A stretch of DNA of 64,000 bases from an uncultured bacterium (GTDB lineage: Bacteria; Actinomycetota; Coriobacteriia; Coriobacteriales; Coriobacteriaceae): NCBI GenBank assembly GCA_905215525.1, contig CAJMQJ010000001.1, positions 186,001 through 250,000 on the forward strand. Reading direction: 5' to 3'. Both the position numbers and the translations under genes were made by a program. The notes under the pieces are model-generated. The model searched no databases, was not told the origin of the DNA, and worked only from the letters and a program-made list of their open reading frames with translations. Of the stretch, positions 33,816 to 45,492 are shown one piece after another. Numbering within the stretch: position 1 is the stretch's first letter; each line of letters starts with the position of its first letter.

Positions 33816-34670
33816 CTACTTGAGTCCGGGGAGGCGGGTGTAGGGAAACGACCGCTCTAAGAACTCGGAGCAGCGGGCGTAATCTTTGGCAAAGTAGCTG
33901 CTATAGAGCGAATCGAGTACGTATTGCACGGCGATATGGCTGGCGAATTGCGTGATGCGGTGCGTCATGCTCTCGTGGTCGCTTACCGTGAGATAGGCGG
34001 CAAAGCCGGGGTGAATGCGGGCACAGTACGGCGTGCCGATGACGATGACCGGGACATGTCGACTGCTAAGGATCGGCAAGATCTCCTTGAGGTTGGGGGC
34101 AAGGCCGCTGTAGGAGATGACGATTGCCACATGGTCGGGACCCGAGGCGAGCGCCGTGCGCACCTGCGCCTCGACGCTGTCGTGGCACGTCGCGCTTTTG
34201 CCGGCGGAAAGCAGGCGATCGCGGAACATTCCCGCTGGATACAGGTTATGCGAGCCCGTGTAGATGTCCACGGTGCCGGCGCGCATGATGAGCTTGGCGG
34301 CGTGGTCGAGCTGTGCAGGGTCGAGCAGCTCCTGCGTTTCGGCCAAGGTGGTCTGGTAGAGCCCCTCCATGCGCTCCATCACCTGCGCAGGGGCGGAGGT
34401 GGCATCGAAGGGAAAGTTGATGTCCACGTCGCGCCGGTTGCCCGCCTCGGTCGCCTGGCGGATGAGCTCGACCTTGAGGTCTTTGAATCCCTCGAGGCCG
34501 AGCTTTTTGCAAAAGCGGTGCACGCTCGCGACCGAAACGTTGGCGCACGCGGCAAATTCCTTAATGGAAAGCCCGCGCACATCCTCGCCCATGGCGAGGG
34601 CCGTTCGCCCAAGTTGTTGCTCGGTGGGGGTGAGGCTTTTGCCCTGCGTGATCTTTCGCCTGATATCCAT
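33816..34670 (-). CDS. MurR/RpiR-family transcriptional regulator
   Basis: A 284-residue regulator. The N-terminal HTH_6 domain (1-75) contains FAACANVSVASVHRFCKKLG, and the C-terminal SIS sugar-phosphate isomerase domain (about 120-250) carries VDIYTGSHN and VISYSGLAPN. RpiR proteins sense phospho-sugars and control catabolic genes. It lies 166 bases downstream of the large glycosidase gene on the same strand, which is its most likely target together with the nearby GH1/EIIA genes. The ligand is unknown. Confidence 0.9.
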   Translation of the reverse strand: MDIRRKITQGKSLTPTEQQLGRTALAMGEDVRGLSIKEFAACANVSVASVHRFCKKLGLEGFKDLKVELIRQATEAGNRRDVDINFPFDATSAPAQVMERMEGLYQTTLAETQELLDPAQLDHAAKLIMRAGTVDIYTGSHNLYPAGMFRDRLLSAGKSATCHDSVEAQVRTALASGPDHVAIVISYSGLAPNLKEILPILSSRHVPVIVIGTPYCARIHPGFAAYLTVSDHESMTHRITQFASHIAVQYVLDSLYSSYFAKDYARCSEFLERSFPYTRLPGLK

Positions 34671-34836
34671 ATGGCTCCTATGCGTTTGCGTCGCGATAAA
34701 CCAATCATAGCGATAAATAAAACGTTCGGCTTGGCTGGGAGTTTTGGTCCGCCGGTCTATGAACGACGGACCGCTCGACGCTGTGCGGGCTCAACATAGG
34801 GGCGCTGTCCTTGTTGGGCCGTTTGCGCCCGGGGCG

Positions 34837-37428
34837 TTACCCGAGCACGCGTACGGGCCCCAAGAGACCGCTGGGCTCGGAGGGCTCGGTCATGCCGAAC
34901 ACGTCGGGGACGGCGTGGTCGAGGGTGTTGATGATGTCGATCGTAAGCGCGTGCTCACCGGCCAAAAGCGCGCCGACCTCAAAGCGGTAAGGCGGACAGA
35001 TACGGGTGCCGAGGGATTTGCCGTCGAGGGCGACGGTTGCGGTCTCAAAGACCTCGCCAAGGTCGATGACGGTGCTGGTGACCGCTTCGCCCAAGACAAA
35101 GGAGGCCTGGTAGCGGAATGTGCCGGCCTTGCCGGGGAACTCGGCCGAGGAAAGGTCGTGCAGGTCTGCAAGCTCAACAGGCTCGCCAAAGGCATCGGTG
35201 CCAGGGGCAGAGAAGGCAACCGCCCAGGGCCCGTCGATGCATGCGGCTTCGTCTCCAACGGTTGCCGCGCCGGCGGAACCTGTAGCCCCAAGGACCACGA
35301 TGCAGCTCTCGTAGGGAGCCAACTCGAGCGTGCCGTCAAAGGCGGCGGGCTCGGTGCCGTTGAGCAGGTCGAGGCGCGCGCCTGCAACGGGTGTGCCGTC
35401 GGCAAGCGCAACCTGAGTGGAGATACCCTGCTTGGGATGCTCGTTGACGAGCATCAGATAGCTCTCGCCCGCCCGCTCGTAGCGCAGTGCGCGCAGCCAG
35501 GGCTGGGGCTCGGCGCAAACCACGGTCTGCATGCCGGTATTGGCAAGTGTGCCTGCGAGCCCGGTGGTCGCCAGGAGTTTGATGCCGGCGAGCGCGGTTG
35601 CATCCAGGGAGGCAAAGCCCTCGCGGCCTGCAGTGTCGCCGTCGTAGCGCTTGTTCGGCAACTTATCCAGCGCGTACACGGCAACGCCCGCGGCTGCGGC
35701 GCGCGCGGCAAAGTCGAGCACGGCTCCGCCGACAAACTCGGCTCCGGGCATCACCAGGCAGCGGTATGCCTGGCCGTTCACGCTAAAGCCGCTACCGTCT
35801 GCGGCAATTTCAACGGCATAGCGCCCTGCGTCCTCAAATGCCTCTGCTGGCACGATGTCAAAGTCGACCTGCGCGCGCATAAGCTCGGAGGCGGCATGCT
35901 GCATAAAGTTCGCCTCGCCTGCCCACTCGGCGTCCGCATGGTAGAGAAGCGCCGCCGGGGTCGTTGCACGCCCGCCGCTCAGCAGACTCGCCGTACGGTT
36001 CATGTAGCTCATGAGCTGCCCAAAGTGTGCAAACTGGGGGTTTTGGCCATGCGCATAGAAATGCGGCGGGCAGTCCCAGTCGGGGAAGGCGGCCATGCTA
36101 AAGGCATGCGGCACAAACCAATTGACGCCGCGCACCAAAAAATGATCGGCGATCCACTTCATCTCGCGCAGGCCTTCGTGCCATCCAAATGCGCCAAAGA
36201 CCTCGGCCATGCAGCGCCCCTGCTTTTTGGGGTCGAGGTGTGCTGCCGAGGAGCCCAGCTTGGGCAGCACGTAGTTATAGAACTCGAGGTCCCATACGCC
36301 GCGTCCGTAGCTGTGAAGGCCGCGGTCCATGCCGGGCACAAGCTGGTTGATCACGATGTCGACGCCCGCCATGTCCTGACCGCCCACGGCGCGGAAGTAG
36401 TGCCCGGCGCCCACGCCCAGGCGCGCGTGGCAGTCCTTGTCTTCGATTACGTGACCGATGTATTGCACGCCGTGCGCGCGGCACCAGTCGCCGAGCTGGT
36501 CGCAGAAGCACTCCTTATAGAGGGTACTCGCGATGTCCATATAGACGTGGCGTACATGCGCGCCGGCCGGCTCGCGGTCCCACAGGTGCGGGAGCTCGTC
36601 CAGGTAGCGCTCGCCCAGCGCCGTGCGCAGGCGACGCTCAAGCTCGGCCGACCAGGGCAGGGGCGCGGTGGCCTTGCCGATGAGCGTATCCGAGATGCCG
36701 TCGGGGCCCGTGGTGCCCTTCTCGTTGGCAAATCCGGGCTCATCGGAGAAAAAGCCCAGGATCGTCTTGCCAAACTCATCGCCCAGATGCTCAAAATGCG
36801 GCTCGTAGACAGCATCGATGAGCTGCGCCACCGAGGCGCGGTCGACCATATTGATGTAGTCCTCGTTGTAGGAGGTCTTGCCGCTCGTGAACATCACGCA
36901 TGCCTGCGTGAGGCCCGCAGGTGCATCGAAGACCAGGCGGCTGGGGTTGCCGTCTGCATCGTCGATTACTCGGTAAGCGACGTCGACGGGGCTGCCGTCC
37001 TGCATAAATGTCACGCCGTAGAAGTGCTCGGTTTTGTCGAACATGTTGGCGAGCGCGATGCTTGCGGCGGACGTGGGACCCACGATGTTGAGTGTGCGGT
37101 GCGTGAGAACGATCTTGCGGAGCTCGGGCACGGCCTCCTTGACGGCGCCGTTGGCAAAGCCCGTGGGGAAGTGCGCGTCGTCCAAGATCCAGAGCTTAAG
37201 GCCCAGCTGCTTGCACTCGTCAATGACAAAGCACAAGTCGCGCCACCAGCCCTCGCCGCAAAAATCGGGGTGTGGGCGGCTTTCGAGACAGACCTCGTGG
37301 ATGTCGGCGCCGGCGATCTTTTCCAGATACTCGGCAATGGTCTTATGGCTCTCGCCCTTCATCCACAAAAACGGAAGCACGTGGTTGTCGTATGTGCCCT
37401 CGAGCACCTGCTGGTAGTACGCGGTCAT
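34837..37428 (-). CDS. Large glycoside hydrolase, GH106-like
   Basis: An 863-residue protein. The N-terminal half looks like a TIM barrel, with ESRPHPDFCGEGWW, DDAHFPTGFANG and FFSDEPGF resembling catalytic-barrel motifs of rhamnosidase-like families. The C-terminal 250 residues contain beta-sandwich modules, one similar to a galactose-binding-like fold at the end. No signal peptide is seen. AAGGAGGAT lies before ATG 37428, so the much longer open frame upstream is not translated. It is divergent from the AraC gene, which probably controls it. GH106-type alpha-rhamnosidase is the closest family I can suggest; the substrate is unproven. Confidence 0.6.
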   Translation of the reverse strand: MTAYYQQVLEGTYDNHVLPFLWMKGESHKTIAEYLEKIAGADIHEVCLESRPHPDFCGEGWWRDLCFVIDECKQLGLKLWILDDAHFPTGFANGAVKEAVPELRKIVLTHRTLNIVGPTSAASIALANMFDKTEHFYGVTFMQDGSPVDVAYRVIDDADGNPSRLVFDAPAGLTQACVMFTSGKTSYNEDYINMVDRASVAQLIDAVYEPHFEHLGDEFGKTILGFFSDEPGFANEKGTTGPDGISDTLIGKATAPLPWSAELERRLRTALGERYLDELPHLWDREPAGAHVRHVYMDIASTLYKECFCDQLGDWCRAHGVQYIGHVIEDKDCHARLGVGAGHYFRAVGGQDMAGVDIVINQLVPGMDRGLHSYGRGVWDLEFYNYVLPKLGSSAAHLDPKKQGRCMAEVFGAFGWHEGLREMKWIADHFLVRGVNWFVPHAFSMAAFPDWDCPPHFYAHGQNPQFAHFGQLMSYMNRTASLLSGGRATTPAALLYHADAEWAGEANFMQHAASELMRAQVDFDIVPAEAFEDAGRYAVEIAADGSGFSVNGQAYRCLVMPGAEFVGGAVLDFAARAAAAGVAVYALDKLPNKRYDGDTAGREGFASLDATALAGIKLLATTGLAGTLANTGMQTVVCAEPQPWLRALRYERAGESYLMLVNEHPKQGISTQVALADGTPVAGARLDLLNGTEPAAFDGTLELAPYESCIVVLGATGSAGAATVGDEAACIDGPWAVAFSAPGTDAFGEPVELADLHDLSSAEFPGKAGTFRYQASFVLGEAVTSTVIDLGEVFETATVALDGKSLGTRICPPYRFEVGALLAGEHALTIDIINTLDHAVPDVFGMTEPSEPSGLLGPVRVLG

Positions 37429-37542
37429 GGATCCTCCTTGGCTCGATCGATCTGCTGTATAGCACAGATTATGGACGCGTCGGCGCGTTCTGCTAATATC
37501 TGAATCACGACGAACTATGACCAAATCAACGATTGGCAAGCC

Positions 37543-40151
<2,609 letters not shown>

Positions 40152-40213
40152 TCGACAATATGAGTGCCACCGGGGAAAAGCGTTGGGATGGGCTCGCGAT
40201 TCGAGTCCCCACC

Positions 40214-40242
40214 TTAGCATTTGAACCATTTGGCACTATAAT
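40214..40242 (+). promoter_or_regulatory. Sigma-70-like promoter for the EIIA gene
   Basis: TTAGCA (40214-40219), a 17-base spacer and a consensus TATAAT (40237-40242) lie 50 bases before the EIIA start. Confidence 0.7.
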
Positions 40243-40291
40243 CACCATAGGCATGCGCACAACGTTGCGCTTAATCAAGAGGAGAAAACGT

Positions 40292-40828
40292 ATGGGTCTG
40301 TTTGACATGTTCAAGAAGAAGGCTGAGCCCGCGGCTGTCGCTGCTCCGGCCTCCATCTCTGCTTCTGCCGGCGCCGACGTGCTGTGCTCGCCCGTCAAGG
40401 GCAAGGTCATCAAGATGGCCGACGTGCCCGATCCCGTCTTTGGTGGCGAGGTTCTGGGCAAGGGCTGCGCTGTGTGGCCCGAGGACGACCTGGTCTACGC
40501 TCCCTGCGACGGCAAGGTGACCGTCACCATGGGCCACGCCGTGGGCCTGCAGTCCGATAGCGGCATCGAGGTTCTGGTGCACGTTGGCGTCGATACCGTC
40601 AACATGAACGGCGACGGCTTCGAGGGCTTCGTCAAGGCCGACGACGTCGTCAAGGCTGGTCAGCCCATGCTCAAGATCGACCGCGCCAAGATCGCCGCTG
40701 CCGGCTACAAGGACTGCGTCGTCGTGGCTGTGTCCAACACCGCCGAGTTCGCCGACGTCGAGCTCGCCGTCGAGGCCGACTCCGCTGTCGCCGCCGGCGA
40801 TGCCATCGTCAAAGTCGTCCGCAAGTAA
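40292..40828 (+). CDS. Stand-alone PTS EIIA, glucose type
   Basis: A 178-residue soluble PTS EIIA of the glucose/glucoside class. The phosphorylated residue is His97 in VHVGVDTVNMNG, with the second active-site His in GHAVGLQSDSG. A short Ala/Ser-rich N-terminal extension precedes the domain. It takes phosphate from HPr and passes it to an EIIB. Neither EIIBC protein in this window has its own IIA, so this single-domain protein may feed both and perhaps other permeases. GGAGAAAAC precedes ATG 40292; promoter and terminator make it monocistronic. It may also act as a regulator, as in other bacteria, but nothing here shows that. Confidence 0.92.
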   Translation: MGLFDMFKKKAEPAAVAAPASISASAGADVLCSPVKGKVIKMADVPDPVFGGEVLGKGCAVWPEDDLVYAPCDGKVTVTMGHAVGLQSDSGIEVLVHVGVDTVNMNGDGFEGFVKADDVVKAGQPMLKIDRAKIAAAGYKDCVVVAVSNTAEFADVELAVEADSAVAAGDAIVKVVRK

Positions 40829-40851
40829 GCTGCGGCATCCAAAGGGTGTGC

Positions 40852-40884
40852 AAGGGTGGTCGGGTTATCCGGCCGCCCTTTTTT
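40852..40884 (+). terminator. Terminator after EIIA gene
   Basis: AAGGGTGGTCGG (40852-40863) pairs with CCGGCCGCCCTTT (40869-40881) with G-U pairs and ends in a T-run. Confidence 0.8.
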
Positions 40885-40970
40885 ATTACAATGCGGCGGA
40901 ACGTTTTATTGCGCGTTGGGCGGACCGGTAAACCGTTCGGACGTTAAATCGAGCCGATTGCGCCTTTGCT

Positions 40971-41000
40971 TTGCCGGGGGTGTTCGTTATCGGCTAGTAT
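40971..41000 (+). promoter_or_regulatory. Possible promoter for the lipoprotein gene
   Basis: TTGCCG (40971-40976), an 18-base spacer and TAGTAT (40995-41000) precede the lipoprotein start by about 64 bases. Confidence 0.45.
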
Positions 41001-41063
41001 GGCCTTATTGTTACGACGTGCACCGCGTCGGGAAGCGCGGTGCCGCTTGTTGGGAGGAATGTC

Positions 41064-41621
41064 ATGAAGAAGAAGCTGCTGCTTGCGCCCCTGATGGCTG
41101 TTCTGGTCGCGTGCGTGGTTGTGCTTTCCGGCTGCGGAGGTCCTTCGGTTGAGGAGCTCATTACCGAGGATCTTACGACGCAGTTTGACGAGGTCAAGAA
41201 CGGCGGCGACGACTTCCTCGCTGGCCTGGAAGAGGCCTCGGGCGACGAGTTCGAGCAGCTGGGCATCGATCCCAAGGAGTACGCCAAGAGCTATCTCGAG
41301 GGCTTTGACTACAAGATCGGCGACGTGACGGTCGACGAGGACAAGGGCACCGCAACTGCCGAGGTCACCATTACCTGCAAGTCCATGAACCAGATCGTTG
41401 AGGATTTTGCCACCCAGTATCAGGAGAAGGTCGCCGCGCTCGATTCGATGCCTTCCGATGACGAGCTGTACAAGATGGCCGGTCAGGTTATGGTCGATGT
41501 GACCAAGGCTGCTAAGACCAAGGACACCAAGGTCACCTTCAAGTATTCCTGCAATGACGACGGCGAGTGGTCTGCCGACGATTCCGCAACCAACGAGATG
41601 ATGAATGCCATGATGAGCTAG
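41064..41621 (+). CDS. Lipoprotein, DUF5105-like
   Basis: A 185-residue lipoprotein. MKKK, a hydrophobic segment and the lipobox VLSGC are followed by a helical, acidic domain (SVEELITEDLTTQFDEVKNG) and a beta-rich end (TATAEVTITCKSMNQIVEDF). The layout resembles DUF5105-type lipoproteins of Gram-positive bacteria, function unknown. GGGAGGAA lies before ATG 41064. It is monocistronic. The structured element copy B starts 5 bases after its stop codon. Confidence 0.7.
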   Translation: MKKKLLLAPLMAVLVACVVVLSGCGGPSVEELITEDLTTQFDEVKNGGDDFLAGLEEASGDEFEQLGIDPKEYAKSYLEGFDYKIGDVTVDEDKGTATAEVTITCKSMNQIVEDFATQYQEKVAALDSMPSDDELYKMAGQVMVDVTKAAKTKDTKVTFKYSCNDDGEWSADDSATNEMMNAMMS

Positions 41622-41625
41622 GGGA

Positions 41626-41766
41626 GTTACGGCGTTTTGCCAAACGCCGTAACTGTTCGACGCTGCGCGGGCGCCAGAGCGACAACTTGTCATTCAAAGA
41701 GGACGGCATGACCAGAAGGTCTATGCCGTCCTCTTTTCATGCCAATTTGTTCGCTCTGGTGCCCGC
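41626..41766 (+). ncRNA. Structured repeat element, copy B
   Basis: P1 lies at 41626-41637 with 41642-41653. P2 at 41667-41682 with 41751-41766 has 16 bp and one G-U pair. P3 at 41696-41736 has an extended 14-bp lower stem and the conserved GACC-AGAA-GGTC tip. P2b is imperfect here. It shares the same order and nearly the same spacing as copy A, with P2 and P3 arms changed in a compensating way. Confidence 0.72.
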
Positions 41767-41804
41767 TCGCTGCCCGTCCTCTACCTGCGGCGTTGCCATG
41801 GTAG

Positions 41805-42056
41805 TCATTGAGGTGGCAGTTGGGGACGTTCCTTTTCTGCCGGCAGTTGGGGACACTCCTTGTATCAACGCCGCATCAAATGCTCGGGAAAATGCGACCC
41901 GGTTTTTGGCCGAATTCCGGGTCGCGGTTTCCGGATGGGGTGGGTTGCGGAAACCGCGACCCGGAATATTGCTCTGAAACGGGATGCGGTTTCCCCGACG
42001 CGCCTCAAATGGAAAGTGCATCCCATTTCGGAGCTCCAAAACGGGATGCACTTTCC
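41805..42056. repeat. Repeat-rich gap: GGGGAC fragments and two large palindromes
   Basis: After copy B come GGCAGTTGGGGAC fragments near 41815 and 41842. A perfect 20-bp-arm palindrome follows (41914-41933 with 41948-41967), then a 14-bp-arm palindrome GGAAAGTGCATCCC/GGGATGCACTTTCC (42011-42024 with 42043-42056). No gene is visible in the remainder of the 477-base gap. Confidence 0.85.
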
Positions 42057-42098
42057 GCGTGGAAGAATTGTCGCAGCTGCGTTAAGCGGTGTCGCTCG

Positions 42099-42767
42099 CT
42101 ACTCGCCCAAGATTAGCTCGGCGAGTTCGTCCTGCGTATCTACCACGTAGTCGGCGCCGGCGGCTTCCAGCTCTGCGCGGCCGCGGAAGCCCCAGCTGAC
42201 GCCCGCGCTCTTAAGGCCGGCGTTGTGGCCGGTCAGAACATCGACATTCGAATCGCCCACATAGAGCGTGGTTGCCGGATCGGCGCCCAGCTCTTTCATC
42301 ACATGCAACGTGACGGGTGCCTCGGGCTTGGGCGGAAATGCGCCCACACGGCCCTGTACCAGCGCAAAGCGATCGGGGCCAAAGTATTTCTCGATAAGCG
42401 GGGCTGCCGAAATATGATCCTTGTTGGTGAGCACGGCAAGCTGAACGCCCGCTGTGCGCAGACGGTCGAGCATCTCAATCGTGCCGGCGTAGGGCGAGGT
42501 GTGGTCCTCCTTGTGCTCGCCGTAATAGGCCCTAAACTCGGCAAGCGTCTGCTCAAACATACGGCCGTCGCCCGCGTACTCGGCGGGCATAAAGCGCTCG
42601 ACCAGCTTAAGCATGCCGTTTCCCACCTTGTAGCGGTACTCGTCCACGGCAAACGTGGGCCAGCCGTGCATCTCGCAGGTGTGGTTGCCGGCGGCCGCCA
42701 GGTCCTCGAGCGTGTTGAGGATGGTGCCGTCAAGGTCAAAGATCACGGTGGAAAAAGCTGCTGCCAT
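42099..42767 (-). CDS. HAD-family phosphatase, phosphoglycolate-phosphatase-like
   Basis: A 222-residue haloacid-dehalogenase phosphatase. Motif I is FDLDGTILNTLEDL (nucleophile Asp), motif II is AVLTNKD, motif III Lys lies in PPKPEAP, and motif IV is YVGDSNVDV. The cap domain sits between motifs I and II, as in Gph/PgpB-type phosphatases. Likely substrates are phosphoglycolate or a sugar phosphate. GGGAG lies 6 bases before ATG 42767; longer frames upstream lack a good site. It stands next to the hyp genes on the same strand, but no functional link is evident. Confidence 0.87.
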   Translation of the reverse strand: MAAAFSTVIFDLDGTILNTLEDLAAAGNHTCEMHGWPTFAVDEYRYKVGNGMLKLVERFMPAEYAGDGRMFEQTLAEFRAYYGEHKEDHTSPYAGTIEMLDRLRTAGVQLAVLTNKDHISAAPLIEKYFGPDRFALVQGRVGAFPPKPEAPVTLHVMKELGADPATTLYVGDSNVDVLTGHNAGLKSAGVSWGFRGRAELEAAGADYVVDTQDELAELILGE

Positions 42768-42890
42768 GAAAGCTCCCGTCATTGGGTTTAAAACGCACCT
42801 CATAATACTGGGCTTACGTGTCTGGCGTGGCTGGAATCTGAACATCTCCAGGGTTATCAGGCCATATCGCGCCAGCTGTGCAATTCCGCC

Positions 42891-43925
42891 CTAGCAAATT
42901 CTCGGCAGCTGCTCTCCCACGAGCATGTCGAGGATGCGGGTCGAGCCCCAGCCGGTGCGCACGCGCACGGCGGGACGGGCACCCTCGGCAAGCGGCAGCA
43001 CGCGACCGATGATGGCGGCATTCTCGCCGTAGCGGGCGGCGCGCATGGCGCTCAACGCGGCATCGGCTTGCTCGGCCGGCACCACGGCGACCATCTTGCC
43101 CTCGTTTGCCACCTGTAGCACATCGTAGCCGAGCATCTCGCAGGCGGCTTGCACGTCGGGACGCACGGGCACGGCATCCTCGTCGACCTCCATGGCAACA
43201 CCGCTGGCCTGGGCAAACTCGTTGAGTGTGGACGCCAGGCCACCGCGCGTGGGGTCGCGAAAGCAACGCGTGCCGGGCGCTGCGGCCAGAACGTCGGCAA
43301 TCAGGTGGTTGAGCGGCGCGGCATCGCTTTCGATGGTGCTCGAAAACGCTAGGCCCTCGCGTTGGCTCATGATGGCGATGCCGTGGTCTCCCAGTGTGCC
43401 CGACACCAGGATGACGTCGCCGGGCCGGCAGTTGGCACCGCTGAGTGTCACGCCTGCGGGCACCTCGCCTACGCCAGCGGTATTGATGTAGACGCCGTCG
43501 GCACCGCCACGCTCGACCACCTTGGTGTCGCCGGTGATAATCTTCACGCCTGCCTCATGTGCCGTTTCGGCCATGGTCTGCACAATCTGGCGCAGCTTGT
43601 CCATGGGATAGCCCTCTTCGAGGATAAAGCCGCATGAGAGGTAGCGCACGTTAGCGCCCGAGGTCGCGACGTCGTTGACGGTTCCGCATACGGCGAGGCG
43701 GCCGATATTGCCGCCGGGGAAGAACTGCGGCGTTACCACAAAGCTGTCGGTCGACATGGCGATTCGCTCGCTTGCGGGCAGCGCGGCGACACCAGCATCG
43801 TTGCCCGCAAGCAGCTCGGGCGACCCAAAGGCATCCAGAAAGACCTCATCGATAATGCGCTTCATCATCTGGCCGCCGGAGCCGTGGCCCAGCAGGACAG
43901 TGCTATCGGTGGCAGTACGGGACAT
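42891..43925 (-). CDS. hypE: Hydrogenase maturation protein HypE
   Basis: HypE accepts a carbamoyl group from HypF on its C-terminal cysteine and dehydrates it to cyanide for the [NiFe] active site. The 344-residue protein ends with PRIC, so the terminal Cys344 is present. AIR-synthase-like motifs include GHGSGGQMMKRII, GNDAGV, STDSFVV, and SGTLGDHG. GGAG lies 8 bases before ATG 43925. It follows hypD by 48 bases in the order hypF, hypC, hypD, hypE on the minus strand. Confidence 0.95.
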   Translation of the reverse strand: MSRTATDSTVLLGHGSGGQMMKRIIDEVFLDAFGSPELLAGNDAGVAALPASERIAMSTDSFVVTPQFFPGGNIGRLAVCGTVNDVATSGANVRYLSCGFILEEGYPMDKLRQIVQTMAETAHEAGVKIITGDTKVVERGGADGVYINTAGVGEVPAGVTLSGANCRPGDVILVSGTLGDHGIAIMSQREGLAFSSTIESDAAPLNHLIADVLAAAPGTRCFRDPTRGGLASTLNEFAQASGVAMEVDEDAVPVRPDVQAACEMLGYDVLQVANEGKMVAVVPAEQADAALSAMRAARYGENAAIIGRVLPLAEGARPAVRVRTGWGSTRILDMLVGEQLPRIC

Positions 43926-43973
43926 ATCGAAAACTCCAATCGTGGGTGGTGTCAGCATGCGGGCGCGTCCGGG

Positions 43974-45086
43974 TTAGTCGCGGTAGCGGTAGTACGCCGC
44001 GCAGCTGCCTTCGGAGCTCACCATGCACGGGCCGACGGGGTGCTCGGGCGTGCAGGTGCGGCCAAACAATGGGCAGTCGCTCGGCGTGATGGCACCGCGC
44101 AGCACGTCGCCGCAGCGGCACCCGCGCGGCTCGACCGTCGCCTCAATGGGCACGTCAAAGCGGGCGCCGGCATCAAAGCGCGCGAATTCGGGTCGGATGG
44201 AAAGACCCGAGTTGGCAATCGGTCCCAGCCCGCGCCACGTGGTGTCGCACGGCTCAAACACCTGCTCGACCAGCTGGCGTGCCACGGGGTTGCCGTCAGC
44301 GTTGACGCCACGGCGGTAGGCGTTGTCGATTGCGGGCCTGTGCTCGACAACCATCTGGACTAGCATGCTGATGCCCTGCAAGATATCGACCGGCTCAAAT
44401 CCCGTGACCACGCCGGGGGTCTCGAACTCATCGACCAAAAACCTAAAGGGTGCCAGGCCCGTGATGGTAGCGACGTGACCAGGCAGGATAAAGCCGTCGA
44501 TGGTCGTCTCGGGGTCGTTGGAGATCGCACGCAGAGCCGGCGGCGTGGTCTTGTGAGCACAGTAGACCGAGAAGTTCTGGAGCCCGCGCGCGTCGGCCTC
44601 CAGGATAGCGGCGGCAATGGTGGGCGTTGTGGTCTCAAAGCCGACGCCCATAAAGATGACCGGGCGTTCGGGATTTTGCTCGGCAATGTCGAGTGCGTCG
44701 AGCGGAGAGTAGACGATGCGGATGTCGCGCCCCGCCGCCTTTTGCGCGGCAAGCGAGGTGGACGATCCGGGCACGCGCATCATGTCGCCAAAGGTGGTGA
44801 TGATGGCGCCGTCCATGTTGGAAAGCGCAATTGCGTGATCGATGTCGCGGTTGGCGGTGACGCAAACGGGGCATCCCGGGCCGCTTAGCAGTTTGAGTCC
44901 CGTCGGCATAATGGAGCGAAAGCCATAGCGGCCAATGCTCACGGTATGCGTACCGCAGACTTCCATAAGGTTGATGCTGCGGTTGCCGACAAGCTCGTGA
45001 ATACGATCAATGAGCTCGCGAGCCAGCTTGGGGTCGCGAAATGCCGAAAAGTCGATACCGGAGCGAACCGGCTGCGCCGCCGCCAC
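43974..45086 (-). CDS. hypD: Hydrogenase maturation protein HypD
   Basis: HypD, with HypC, carries the Fe(CN)2CO intermediate of the [NiFe] centre. The 370-residue protein has conserved Cys motifs LMEVCGTHTVSIGRYG and GPGCPVCVT, and the [4Fe-4S] Cys set near the C-terminus (PRGCRCGDVLRG, CPLFGRTC and the final SCAAYYRYRD). The start is GTG at 45086, overlapping the hypC stop (TAGTG) by one base, so the two are translationally coupled. A secure call. Confidence 0.95.
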   Translation of the reverse strand: MAAAQPVRSGIDFSAFRDPKLARELIDRIHELVGNRSINLMEVCGTHTVSIGRYGFRSIMPTGLKLLSGPGCPVCVTANRDIDHAIALSNMDGAIITTFGDMMRVPGSSTSLAAQKAAGRDIRIVYSPLDALDIAEQNPERPVIFMGVGFETTTPTIAAAILEADARGLQNFSVYCAHKTTPPALRAISNDPETTIDGFILPGHVATITGLAPFRFLVDEFETPGVVTGFEPVDILQGISMLVQMVVEHRPAIDNAYRRGVNADGNPVARQLVEQVFEPCDTTWRGLGPIANSGLSIRPEFARFDAGARFDVPIEATVEPRGCRCGDVLRGAITPSDCPLFGRTCTPEHPVGPCMVSSEGSCAAYYRYRD

Positions 45087-45346
45087 TAGTATGCCTCGGC
45101 CGGGTTGGTGGCGAGCTGGTCCTCTTCGGCCAGCTCGGCCATGGTATTGACGAGTTCGAGTGTCTCTTGGGCTTCCTGCTCGTCGACGATCTGAATGCCA
45201 AAGCCGGCGTGCACGAGAATATAGTCGCCTACCTGTGCCGTCGGCACGAGGCGCAGCGAAACGGGGCGCTCGATGCCCATCATGTCGACGGTCGCCTTAA
45301 GGTCGTCGTCGCGTTTGACCACTTTACCGGGAACGGCAAGGCACAT
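45086..45346 (-). CDS. hypC: Hydrogenase maturation chaperone HypC
   Basis: An 86-residue small chaperone. The essential Cys2 is present in MCLAVPGKV, and the body HAGFGIQIVDEQEA matches the family. HypC binds HypD and the hydrogenase large-subunit precursor. It is preceded by hypF with a 146-base gap and coupled to hypD by stop-start overlap. Only one HypC-type gene lies in the window. Confidence 0.95.
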   Translation of the reverse strand: MCLAVPGKVVKRDDDLKATVDMMGIERPVSLRLVPTAQVGDYILVHAGFGIQIVDEQEAQETLELVNTMAELAEEDQLATNPAEAY

Positions 45347-45492
45347 AATGTTCCCCTTTTATACGTTTTGCGCTGGATAGGCGCCTAATTACCCATCAGT
45401 TGATGGTAGCGCTCGCGGGAGTCACGAGCAAACGCGTTACACCTGTGAGACGGCGGCGCGCAGGCTGGCAAAACAGCCTATCGCAATGCTGT

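Noticed and set aside
34744..37503. A 919-codon plus-strand open frame opposite the large glycosidase
   Set aside because: Its product is a low-complexity mirror of a real minus-strand gene that has a ribosome site, family motifs and normal composition. GC-rich third positions keep the opposite strand open.
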